NCBI RefSeq assembly: GCF_004378255.1 | Contig: NZ_SNQG01000007.1 | Location: forward strand, 124,001-188,000 | DNA length: 64,000 bases | Direction of reading: 5' to 3' | Origin: Mucilaginibacter phyllosphaerae | Lineage (GTDB): Bacteria; Bacteroidota; Bacteroidia; Sphingobacteriales; Sphingobacteriaceae | Part shown: one piece after another, positions 34,921 through 42,819 of the stretch | How positions within the stretch are numbered: the stretch's first letter is position 1 | Layout: every line of letters begins with the position of its first letter | The notes under the pieces: generated by a model | Told to the model about the DNA's origin: nothing | The model's input: the letters and a program-made list of their open reading frames with translations, nothing else | Databases searched by the model: none | Position numbers and translations under genes: made by a program

Positions 34921-36246
34921 ATGGAAAACAATGAGCCAACAAATACCAATAATACGCCGGCCATAGGCTACAACCGCCGCAGGTTTATGGAAGATGCGGG
35001 CATAGGCATTTTAGCAGCAACCGTAATTGGTGAGTTAGCCTCGTGCTCGTCAAGCGCACAAAGCGTTAACGGGGGTAAATCACTGGCAGATACGATCTCC
35101 GTAAACCTCCCCCCGCGCGACGCTCTTTCAGAGCAAAAGTTGAGCGGGCCGCCTGCACTTCTGCCGCCGCAAAAACGTATTGGCTTTGCCATTGTAGGCC
35201 TGGGCGACCTGGCATTAAACCAGATCATGCCCGCTTTTGGTAGCAGTAAATATGCCAAGCCCGTTGCCCTGGTAAGCGGGCATCCTGATAAAGCACAAAA
35301 AGTTGCAGCGCAGTATGGTATTGCCCCTAAAAATATCTACAGCTATCAAAATTTCGATCAGATAAAAAATAACCCTGATATTGATGCAGTGTACATTGTG
35401 TTGCCCAACAGCATGCACGAAGAGTTTACCATAAGGGCAGCAAAAGCTGGCAAGCATGTACTTTGCGAAAAACCAATGGCCAACTCGGCTGAACAGGCAC
35501 GCCGAATGATAAAGGCCTGTAAAGACGCAGGTAAAAAGCTGATGATAGCTTATCGCATACAATACGAGCCGCATAACCGGCTGGCTATGAAATGGGCGCG
35601 TGATAAGCATTTTGGCAGGGTTAAGATCATAGAATTGGCCAATACGCAAAATGCAGGCGCCCCCGGCCAATGGCGACTGAAGAAAGCTTTGGCGGGTGGC
35701 GGCTCTTTACCTGATATAGGCTTATATTGCCTTAACACCTCGCGGTTTATACTGGGCGAGGAACCCGAGATGGTCATGGCCACTGTTTACAGTACACCGG
35801 GCGACCCAAGATTTAAAGAGGTTGAAGAAAGTGTATTGTGGCAAATGCACTTCCCCAGCGGCGCATTGGTAAATGCAACTACCTCTTATGGTACGCATAA
35901 ATCCAGAAGGTACCGTTGCTATGCTGATAACGGCGGCTGGTTTGGCCTCGACCCTGCCTTTGATTATCAGCGGCTGCAAATAGAGGCATCGCAGGCACAA
36001 GGCAACCTGGAAGTAAAACAAAGCCCCGATATGGGCGAAAAAGACCAGTTTACCTTAGAACTTGACCATATGGCGCAATGCATTCTTGAAAACAAAACGC
36101 CCTATACCCCCGGCGAGGAAGGCCTGCAGGATCATATTATTATGGAGGCTATATATGAATCTGCAAGAACAGGTAAGCCTGTAAAACTTAATAAAATTGA
36201 TAAGCCCGATGCATTTCGCGGATCGGCACCAAAGGATGAGTTTTAA
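34921..36246 (+). CDS. Exported Gfo/Idh/MocA family oxidoreductase
   Basis: A 441-residue NAD(P)-dependent sugar or inositol dehydrogenase-like protein. It opens with a Tat-type signal (YNRRRFMEDAGIGILAATV, then ASC). The Rossmann fold begins near 80 with IGFAIVGLGDLALNQ, and the catalytic CEKPMANSAEQARRMIKACK follows with the conserved Lys-Pro. The C-terminal domain carries GGGSLPDIGLYCLN, with the usual Asp and later Tyr. It resembles periplasmic glucose-fructose oxidoreductase. The gene stands alone and converges on a small leftward gene. The substrate is unknown. Confidence 0.85.
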   Translation: MENNEPTNTNNTPAIGYNRRRFMEDAGIGILAATVIGELASCSSSAQSVNGGKSLADTISVNLPPRDALSEQKLSGPPALLPPQKRIGFAIVGLGDLALNQIMPAFGSSKYAKPVALVSGHPDKAQKVAAQYGIAPKNIYSYQNFDQIKNNPDIDAVYIVLPNSMHEEFTIRAAKAGKHVLCEKPMANSAEQARRMIKACKDAGKKLMIAYRIQYEPHNRLAMKWARDKHFGRVKIIELANTQNAGAPGQWRLKKALAGGGSLPDIGLYCLNTSRFILGEEPEMVMATVYSTPGDPRFKEVEESVLWQMHFPSGALVNATTSYGTHKSRRYRCYADNGGWFGLDPAFDYQRLQIEASQAQGNLEVKQSPDMGEKDQFTLELDHMAQCILENKTPYTPGEEGLQDHIIMEAIYESARTGKPVKLNKIDKPDAFRGSAPKDEF

Positions 36247-36305
36247 CAGGCCGGCTAATTTCTATATATAATAGATACGGTATTAGTAATCTCTATAGCT
36301 TTAAT

Positions 36306-36334
36306 AGCATAATCCAGCATAAATGGATTATGCT
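36306..36334. terminator. Perfect 11-bp inverted repeat between convergent genes
   Basis: AGCATAATCCA (36306-36316) and TGGATTATGCT (36324-36334) pair perfectly across 7 bases. The right arm overlaps the stop of the leftward small gene. It probably acts on both converging transcripts. Confidence 0.55.
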
Positions 36335-36576
36335 GCTATAGCCTGGTTTACGTTACCTTTTTCTATCTGGTAGTTGTTCATCAGTTCGTTTTCGGAGATG
36401 ATAACGCTAAAATCTTCGAAACGTACACCGTTTTCAAATGCGTATAAAACATAGCCGCGTTTGGTGCCGTCGTACTGCCCCAATTCGTAAACTTCGTCAT
36501 ACTTTTTGGCTTTTATTTTTGCGCCGCTTACCAATTGGTAGGCGTCAAATATATTTTCGAATGTTGTGTTTTTCAT
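36328..36576 (-). CDS. Small uncharacterised protein downstream of TrpXYZ-type genes
   Basis: An 82-residue protein from the ATG at 36576; the longer frame to 36618 would overlap the ATPase stop. I do not recognise the family. It reads as a small alpha/beta protein (TFENIFDAYQLVSGAKIK, then YVLYAFENGVRFEDFSVIISENEL). It starts 34 bases after the ATPase gene, so it is probably the last gene of that leftward operon. Confidence 0.55.
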   Translation of the reverse strand: MKNTTFENIFDAYQLVSGAKIKAKKYDEVYELGQYDGTKRGYVLYAFENGVRFEDFSVIISENELMNNYQIEKGNVNQAIAA

Positions 36577-36610
36577 GTTACAAATGGCAATACAATTTCT
36601 TTGCCATTTA

Positions 36611-37360
36611 TTATCCAAACCAATCGTAAATATCGTTTTGTTTTAAATTTTGTTTTTCGCTGCCCGATACATCCTTTAAAATCTCTCCCTCTCCCATCTG
36701 TATGATGCGCGAACCGTATTTACCGGCGTCCTTTAAATTATGCGTTACCATTATCGCCGTAAGCTGGTACTGCCTGATGAGGTCATCAGCTATGCGCAAC
36801 ACCTGTTCTGCCGATCGTGGGTCGAGCGCGGCAGTTGGCTCATCAAGCAGCAATATTTTGCAGGTATCCATCACGCTCATGAGCAAGGTAAGCGCCTGGC
36901 GCTGCCCGCCGGACAGTGTACCGATGGGTTGTTCAATTTTATCTTCCAGCCCCATGTTCAGAGTGGCTATCCGCTCTTTCACCAGGGATTTAAATTTATC
37001 GTTCTTGCCGATAGATAAGCCCTTGTTTTGCGTACGCAATGCAGCCAAACGGAAATTATCTATAATACTCAGGTCGGCGGCTGTACCCAATAAAGGGTTT
37101 TGGAAGATCCGGGCTATCCATTTGCTGCGGCTGTATTCGGGCAGGCGGGTAACGTTATTGTCATCAATACTTATTAAACCCGAATCTGGCAAAATATTAC
37201 CCGCAAGTAAATTAAGCAGGGTAGTTTTACCGGAACCGTTAGCGCCAACTATCACTATAAATTCACCCGCATTTATTTGTAAATTTATGTTGTTTATAGC
37301 AACAACCTGGTTAGGTTTGCCGGTATTAAAAGTTTTATGAACGTTGCTTAACTGTATCAT
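36611..37360 (-). CDS. ABC importer ATPase (TrpZ/YcjV-type, paired with PF04392 binding protein)
   Basis: A 249-residue ATPase: Walker A GANGSGKTT (39-47), signature LSGGQRQALTLLMS, Walker B ILLLDEPTAALD and the H-loop in MVTHNLKD. Its ATG overlaps the permease stop by 4 bases (ATGA), so the two are coupled. With the permease at 37357 and the binding lipoprotein at 38223 it forms a complete importer of the type proposed for tryptophan/tyrosine. The substrate is not provable here. Confidence 0.87.
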   Translation of the reverse strand: MIQLSNVHKTFNTGKPNQVVAINNINLQINAGEFIVIVGANGSGKTTLLNLLAGNILPDSGLISIDDNNVTRLPEYSRSKWIARIFQNPLLGTAADLSIIDNFRLAALRTQNKGLSIGKNDKFKSLVKERIATLNMGLEDKIEQPIGTLSGGQRQALTLLMSVMDTCKILLLDEPTAALDPRSAEQVLRIADDLIRQYQLTAIMVTHNLKDAGKYGSRIIQMGEGEILKDVSGSEKQNLKQNDIYDWFG

Positions 37361-38223
37361 GCCTGCCTCCCGGTTAAACGCGGTAAGCCCACAATCAGTA
37401 ATACAAATACAGCGGTAACCAATTTAAGCAGGTTGGCATCTATCCCAATATTTAGCGTAAAGGCCAGCACAAACTGGAATATTACCGCCCCTGCCATTAC
37501 CAAAACCAAACTCCACCAAACCGATGTGATACGCAGCCAGTTAATAATGGTTTCGGCAATAATAACCGATCCCAGGCCTACTATCACAATCCCAATCCCC
37601 ATGCTGATATCGGCAAAACCCTGCAATTGCACTATTAAATAGCCGCTTAAAGCCGTTAAGGCATTGGCAAGGGCCAGCCCGGTGATCTTCATCCTGTCGG
37701 TATTTACGCCCAGGGCACGAATCATGGGTTCGCTGTTGCCGGTGGCGCGCATGGCTATCCCAAAATCTGTTTTTAACAGGTAGCCGATAAGCAGCGTAAA
37801 AACCAACACAAACCCTGTTAAAATAATTAATGAATTTTGATTGATATTAGTGGTAAATGTTATTAATGTAAACAAGTTGGGCATGTTGAGCAAGGGCAGG
37901 TTAGACCGGCCAAGAATAGTAAGGTTAACCGAGTATAAGGCCGTCATTACCAAAATGCCGGCAAGCAACGCGTTTATTTTTAATTTGGTGTGGATGATGC
38001 CCGTAAGCGCGCCTGCCAATGCCCCCGCTAAAAGCACCGCAGGTAAGATAAGGTATCCTGATAAATTGTGTGTAAGCATAGCCCCGCTTACCACGCCGCC
38101 AAGCGTGTAACTGCCGTCTGTGGTAATATCTGGAATGTTAAATATCTTCATGGAAATATAGATGCCGAACGCTATCCCCGCAAAGCATAGTCCCTGTAAT
38201 AAAGCTGTGAGGTAAAAATCCAT
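37357..38223 (-). CDS. ABC importer permease (BPD_transp_2 type)
   Basis: A 288-residue membrane protein with about eight or nine helices. The key segments are GIAFGIYISMKIFNIPDITTDGSYTLGGVV near the start and GLALANALTALSGYLIVQLQGFADISMGIGIVIVGLGSVIIAE in the second half, typical of the branched-chain amino acid-type permeases that pair with PF04392 binding proteins. The ATG shares a base with the stop of the binding-protein gene (TAATG). A single permease gene suggests a homodimer. Confidence 0.87.
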   Translation of the reverse strand: MDFYLTALLQGLCFAGIAFGIYISMKIFNIPDITTDGSYTLGGVVSGAMLTHNLSGYLILPAVLLAGALAGALTGIIHTKLKINALLAGILVMTALYSVNLTILGRSNLPLLNMPNLFTLITFTTNINQNSLIILTGFVLVFTLLIGYLLKTDFGIAMRATGNSEPMIRALGVNTDRMKITGLALANALTALSGYLIVQLQGFADISMGIGIVIVGLGSVIIAETIINWLRITSVWWSLVLVMAGAVIFQFVLAFTLNIGIDANLLKLVTAVFVLLIVGLPRLTGRQA

Positions 38224-39197
38224 TATTTCACAGCTTCAAAATCAGCAGGGATACTGATGTGATACTTTTTGGCGGCAGCCGGGTTATAAACCCTTTTGCG
38301 AATTTTCACCATCTCCAGTTTCAATCCGTCTGTTTTATGTGTTTTAAGATATTGGGCGGCCTGCAGGCCCGATTGGTAGCCCCACTGATAAATATCGGCA
38401 CCAAAGGCGGCTACCGCGCCCCGCTGTACCAATCCGGCCTCGCTGGTAAAAATGGGAATGTTCTTTTCATTACAGCTTTTTAATATCGTTTCAAAGGCGG
38501 CAAAAACGGTATTATCGGGGTTGGCAAAAAACGCATCGATGTTTTTATTTAATAAGGCTTGCGTTACCAGTTGTGCATCCGCAGATGAATTTAGCGGCAG
38601 GGCAATAACCTTCACATTCAGTTTGGCCGCAAGCCCCTGTATGCGCTGCAAAGCATCTGCCGATTGCGGCTCCGATTGATTGTAGATCATCCCGATGATG
38701 AGCTGTGCACCTTTAGGTTTTAATAACTGGGGTATAATAGCAAACGAAGTGTCAATATAATTCAATTCCTCCATGGTGCCGTACAGGTTTGCCGGGGCTT
38801 TGCCGTTCGCGCTAATTACCTTCATTCTTTCGGGCGTGGGCGATACCATCTGAAAAATGGGGATGATTTTGGTTTTTTGGATGGCCGCCACAGTAGATAA
38901 TGTGGTAGAGGTAGCCAGCAGGGTTACCTGGTTTGATACAAAGTAGTTTACTATTTGAGTAAGCGTTGGGATACTCCCTTGTGCATTACGATATTCAATT
39001 TTAACTGTTTTTTGCTCTTCGTTAAAACCGTTTTTCTTCAGGGCATCAATAAACCCATATTTAGCTTGTGCTATGGTTGCATCTTCAAAGGCATCTACAA
39101 AACCCACAACGGGCGTATTGCCTTTTTTAGATGATGAGCAGGATATGATGATAATGGCAACAGTTGCTACTGCAAATAAAACGCGTGCAAATTTCAT
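38223..39197 (-). CDS. Substrate-binding lipoprotein of the ABC importer (PF04392)
   Basis: A 324-residue lipoprotein from the ATG at 39197. The earlier in-frame start at 39266 would put a non-signal segment ahead. The signal ends IIIISC, so Cys20 is lipidated. The body is a two-lobe binding protein with the ABC_sub_bind features: VVGFVDAFEDATIAQAKYGFIDAL, TLLATSTTLSTVAAIQKTKIIPIFQMVS and GFAADIYQWGYQSGLQAA-like C-terminal segment (read here as AAFGADIYQWGYQSG). It is the first gene of the operon with permease and ATPase. Confidence 0.85.
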   Translation of the reverse strand: MKFARVLFAVATVAIIIISCSSSKKGNTPVVGFVDAFEDATIAQAKYGFIDALKKNGFNEEQKTVKIEYRNAQGSIPTLTQIVNYFVSNQVTLLATSTTLSTVAAIQKTKIIPIFQMVSPTPERMKVISANGKAPANLYGTMEELNYIDTSFAIIPQLLKPKGAQLIIGMIYNQSEPQSADALQRIQGLAAKLNVKVIALPLNSSADAQLVTQALLNKNIDAFFANPDNTVFAAFETILKSCNEKNIPIFTSEAGLVQRGAVAAFGADIYQWGYQSGLQAAQYLKTHKTDGLKLEMVKIRKRVYNPAAAKKYHISIPADFEAVK

Positions 39198-39286
39198 ATT
39201 GCTAAGGTATGTAATCAACCTAAAAATTAAAACATATAAACGCAACCTTTTAGCACTAAAAAGCATCTTAAAATAGCATATTCGTT

Positions 39287-39294
39287 TATATTTG
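39287..39294 (+). promoter_or_regulatory. Candidate -7 box for the transglutaminase-like gene
   Basis: TATATTTG matches TAnnTTTG and ends 18 bases before the ATG at 39313. No TTTG is found 20 bases upstream, so it is only half of the usual promoter. Confidence 0.35.
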
Positions 39295-39312
39295 TTTTAC
39301 CATACCATCAGC

Positions 39313-40569
39313 ATGAAACTTAAACTTACATTAACCTCCATCCTGTATTTTTCGGCAGGCAGCCTGTTTGCCCAAAATGTATCAACCAACCCTTTTGATG
39401 GTTTTGCCAATAACCAGGGCGGGCTGATCCAAAAAGCTTATGATCAACGCAACGATACCGAAGGCTTAAAGTTAATAACCGAGCTGATGGTTAAATATAA
39501 CCAGTTAAACGCGGATGATAAACGGATGTATAAAGGATACTTAACCAATAATTGGTACAACGTAAGCTGCCTTTACTCCCTCCTTAATAAAAAGCCCGAG
39601 GCCTTAAGCACATTAGATAGCGCAGTGCATTACGGCTATACCAATTACAGCCACTTAATGGAGGATAGTGATTTTGCCAATATCAAAAACGAGCCAAAAT
39701 TTAAGCAGATAGCCCAGGGAATGCGCGCCGTGGGTGATTATAAATATATTTTGCAAAAAGCAGAAAAATTTAACGCACGGGATGCACGTAAAATACCGGC
39801 CTTTACCTACCAACCTGCAAGCAATGGCAATTTAGTGGCCATCAGGAAAAACTTTAAGCTGGATTCTATTGGCGGTAAAGGTGATGAAGCCTCAAAAGCG
39901 ATCAATATACTGAAATGGGTGCATAATACGGTTAAGCACGACGGGCAGCATGAAAGTGGTATCAGCATGATAAACGCCAACGAGATCATTAGCAAGGCAA
40001 CAGCCAAAAATATAGGCGTATCATGCGGAGAACTGGCTACCACCCTTAACGAATGCTATCTGGCCATGGGATGGAAATCGCGCAAGGTATATTGTTTCCC
40101 TAAGGATAGTTTGAATGTTGATTACGATTCGCATGTGATCAATGTGGTTTATTTGCCAACCCTGAGTAAATGGGTATGGATGGACCCTACTAATAATGCC
40201 TACGTAACAGATGAAAACAAAAAGCTTTTAGGTATTGCTGAAGTGCGCGAGCGCCTCATTAAAAACCAGCCGTTATTTATAAACGATGATGCCAACTGGA
40301 ACAACCGCTTTAAGGTAACCAAAGACGATTACCTGGACAGGTATATGGCCAAAAACCTGTACCGCGTTTACAGCCCGCTGCGTAATGAATATAACTACGA
40401 AACCCGCGAAAAAGATAAAACCATCACCTACATCAGCCTTTTGCCGGTAGAATACTTTAAGCAAACGCCGGATAAGAGTGAAGATAAAAACAGCCAGACA
40501 AACCTGGTTATCGAGCGTTACCGCACCAATAATGCCGATGCTTTTTGGAAGCTGCCAACAGGTAAATAA
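39313..40569 (+). CDS. Exported transglutaminase-like protein
   Basis: A 418-residue protein from the ATG at 39313, which gives a clean signal peptide (MKLKLTLTSILYFSAGSLFAQ); the frame opens 21 bases earlier. An N-terminal helical part counts residues like TPR-type repeats (NNWYNVSCLYSLLNKKPEALSTLDSA). The transglutaminase core follows: Cys in GVSCGELATTLNECY, His in YDSHVINVVYL and Asp in VWMDPTNNAYV, the complete papain-like triad. It may act as a protease or cross-linker in the periplasm. The divergent neighbour is the ABC importer. Confidence 0.8.
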   Translation: MKLKLTLTSILYFSAGSLFAQNVSTNPFDGFANNQGGLIQKAYDQRNDTEGLKLITELMVKYNQLNADDKRMYKGYLTNNWYNVSCLYSLLNKKPEALSTLDSAVHYGYTNYSHLMEDSDFANIKNEPKFKQIAQGMRAVGDYKYILQKAEKFNARDARKIPAFTYQPASNGNLVAIRKNFKLDSIGGKGDEASKAINILKWVHNTVKHDGQHESGISMINANEIISKATAKNIGVSCGELATTLNECYLAMGWKSRKVYCFPKDSLNVDYDSHVINVVYLPTLSKWVWMDPTNNAYVTDENKKLLGIAEVRERLIKNQPLFINDDANWNNRFKVTKDDYLDRYMAKNLYRVYSPLRNEYNYETREKDKTITYISLLPVEYFKQTPDKSEDKNSQTNLVIERYRTNNADAFWKLPTGK

Positions 40570-40625
40570 CGGCTGCTTATTGCTGTCATTTTTTAAACAA
40601 TCGGTTTTTGCTTGTGTTTTTTGGT

Positions 40626-40633
40626 TAATTTTG
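40626..40633 (+). promoter_or_regulatory. Candidate -7 box for the aminotransferase gene
   Basis: TAATTTTG matches TAnnTTTG and ends 7 bases before the ATG at 40641. That would make the message nearly leaderless. A TTTG lies at 40607-40610, 15 bases away, shorter than the usual spacing. Confidence 0.4.
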
Positions 40634-40640
40634 CCCCTGC

Positions 40641-41786
40641 ATGATACCTGTTATTTCTAAATTACCCCAAACCGGGACAAACATATTCACCACCATGTCT
40701 GCCCTGGCTGCCGAATATGGCGCCATTAATCTGTCGCAGGGTTTCCCCGACTATGATTGCGCTCCCCAATTAATAGAATTGGTGAACACAGCCATGAAAA
40801 ATGGGCACAACCAATATGCGCCAATGGCCGGTGTAATGGCCCTGCGCGAGCAGATTGCAATAAAAACAGAAAAACTTTACGGCGCCCGTTATAACCCCGA
40901 TACCGAGATAACTGTTACTGCCGGCGGCACGCAGGCGGTGTTTACGGCTATCAGCGCGGTTATTCACCCGAATGATGAGGTGATTATGTTTGAGCCTGCC
41001 TATGATTGTTATGCGCCTGCTATTAAGCTGATGGGCGGTGTGGTAAAATCATTGGAACTGGAACCGCCCAGCTATCGTATTGCTTGGGATATGGTAAAAA
41101 GGCTGATCAATAATAAAACAAAAATGATCATCCTGAATTCGCCGCATAACCCCACAGCTACAATTTTAAGCCGTGAGGATATTGATGAGTTAAGCGCTTT
41201 GGTAAAAAACCAGGATATACTGATTTTAAGCGATGAAGTTTATGAACACCTGGTGTTTGACGGGCAGGAGCATCACAGCATGGCCCGCTACCCGGAGTTG
41301 CAGCAGCGCAGCATGATTGTGGCATCGTTTGGTAAAACCTTCCATGCTACCGGCTGGAAAATGGGGTATTGCCTTGCCCCTGCTTATTTGATGGCAGAGT
41401 TTAGAAAAATACATCAGTTTTTAGTGTTCAGCGTAAATACCCCGTTACAATATGCTATTGCCGAGTATTTAAAGGATGAAAACACCTATCTTGACCTGCC
41501 CCTGCTTTTTCAGCAAAAGCGGGATCATTTTCGTAAAGGTTTAGAACAAAGCCGGTTTCAGCTGTTGCCTTGTTCCGGCTCATATTTTCAATCTGTTACT
41601 TATGATGCCATTACAGATGAAAAAGATACCGACTTTGCGATACGTTTAACGAAAGAAACGGGTGTTGCGGCGATACCGGTTTCGGCATTTTACCGTAAGG
41701 GTACAGACAGGCATGTATTGCGTTTTTGTTTCGCCAAAAGGCAAGAAACCCTGGATAAAGCCGTTGATAAATTGGTAAAGGTTTAA
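40641..41786 (+). CDS. Methionine aminotransferase (PLP, class I/II)
   Basis: A 381-residue aminotransferase. The YbdL/methionine-preferring group is suggested by the start INLSQGFPDYDCAPQLIE and the HNQYAPMAGVMALREQIA segment. PLP is bound by Lys232 in ASFGKTFHATGWKMGYC, with NSPHNPTAT and LSDEVYEHLVFD forming the cofactor site. It is followed after 53 bases by an omega-amidase gene. The pair fits recycling of 4-methylthio-2-oxobutyrate: glutamine gives its amino group and the amidase clears the ketoglutaramate formed. Confidence 0.85.
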   Translation: MIPVISKLPQTGTNIFTTMSALAAEYGAINLSQGFPDYDCAPQLIELVNTAMKNGHNQYAPMAGVMALREQIAIKTEKLYGARYNPDTEITVTAGGTQAVFTAISAVIHPNDEVIMFEPAYDCYAPAIKLMGGVVKSLELEPPSYRIAWDMVKRLINNKTKMIILNSPHNPTATILSREDIDELSALVKNQDILILSDEVYEHLVFDGQEHHSMARYPELQQRSMIVASFGKTFHATGWKMGYCLAPAYLMAEFRKIHQFLVFSVNTPLQYAIAEYLKDENTYLDLPLLFQQKRDHFRKGLEQSRFQLLPCSGSYFQSVTYDAITDEKDTDFAIRLTKETGVAAIPVSAFYRKGTDRHVLRFCFAKRQETLDKAVDKLVKV

Positions 41787-41839
41787 CCTTACAGCAATAT
41801 TTACGTATAATTATTTGCCGCTCTATTAAAAGCTTGTTT

Positions 41840-42619
41840 ATGGATAATCTGAAAATTACGGTTTACCAGGGGTATTTATTTTGGGAAAACACAGATAAGA
41901 ACCTGCAAAATATAACATTGCGATTATCTAATATACGCGAAAAAACAAACCTCATTATCCTGCCCGAAATGTTTAATACCGGCTTTAGCATGAATGCCGA
42001 AGCACTGGGCGAAACCATGAATGGCAAAACCATGCAATGGATGCAAAAAACTGCCCAAAAGTTTGATGCAGTAGTTACAGGCAGTATCATTATTAAAGAA
42101 GACGATAAGTTTTATAACCGCCTGCTTTGGGTGCGCCCCGATGGCACGTATGAGCATTACGATAAACGGCACCTGTTTGCAATGGGTAAAGAGCATACTG
42201 TTTATACGCCGGGCACCAAAAAGCTTGTTGTTGAACTAAATGGCTGGAAAATTTGCCCGGCCATTTGCTACGATCTGCGTTTCCCGGTATGGTTGCGTAA
42301 CGTTGATGAAGATTATGATCTGCTGATGATTGTAGCCAACTGGCCCGAAAAACGTGCACTGCATTGGCGCACACTTATCCCAGCCCGGGCAGTAGAGAAC
42401 CAGGCGTATGTTATTGGCGTTAACCGCGTTGGCCACGATGGCAACGAAATTTACCATTCCGGCGACTCTACCTGTATAGACCCTAATGGTAACGTGGTGT
42501 ATTATAAGCGCGATGAAGAAGATGTGTACACCTTCTCTATCATTGGCGATGAAGTAAAAAAAGCCCGCCGCGCATTGCCTTTTTTGAGGGATGCAGATAA
42601 ATTCAGAATTGAAGAATAG
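41840..42619 (+). CDS. Omega-amidase (nitrilase superfamily, YafV/Nit2-like)
   Basis: A 259-residue carbon-nitrogen hydrolase started at the ATG at 41840; a TTG two codons earlier is less likely. The Glu-Lys-Cys triad is complete: Glu43 in ILPEMFNTGFSM, Lys109 in HYDKRHLFAMG and Cys143 in PAICYDLRFPVW. HWRTLIPARAVENQAYVIGVNRVG is typical of the YafV group, whose known activity is hydrolysis of 2-oxoglutaramate. Its place behind the methionine aminotransferase supports that activity. Confidence 0.88.
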   Translation: MDNLKITVYQGYLFWENTDKNLQNITLRLSNIREKTNLIILPEMFNTGFSMNAEALGETMNGKTMQWMQKTAQKFDAVVTGSIIIKEDDKFYNRLLWVRPDGTYEHYDKRHLFAMGKEHTVYTPGTKKLVVELNGWKICPAICYDLRFPVWLRNVDEDYDLLMIVANWPEKRALHWRTLIPARAVENQAYVIGVNRVGHDGNEIYHSGDSTCIDPNGNVVYYKRDEEDVYTFSIIGDEVKKARRALPFLRDADKFRIEE

Positions 42620-42819
42620 ATATTTTTACTTCCTGCAATTTTTGCCTGATACAAACTAACATATACATAGTAGCTAATCCATCAATTATTCTAAATCCAT
42701 CAACTCATCTATATTAAGAGGTGATTGATCGCAATAGTGCCGAAAGTTGATATGATATTCCCCTTTCATATCCATACTAATCTTACTATTTTGCGTTAAG
42801 TTAAAAACCTGGATTATAA

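Noticed and set aside
42686..42775. A 29-codon reverse frame (MDMKGEYHINFRHYC...) upstream of the GH92 gene
   Set aside because: Too short, no promoter or ribosome site, no family resemblance. It could be the end of a lost gene, but this cannot be shown.
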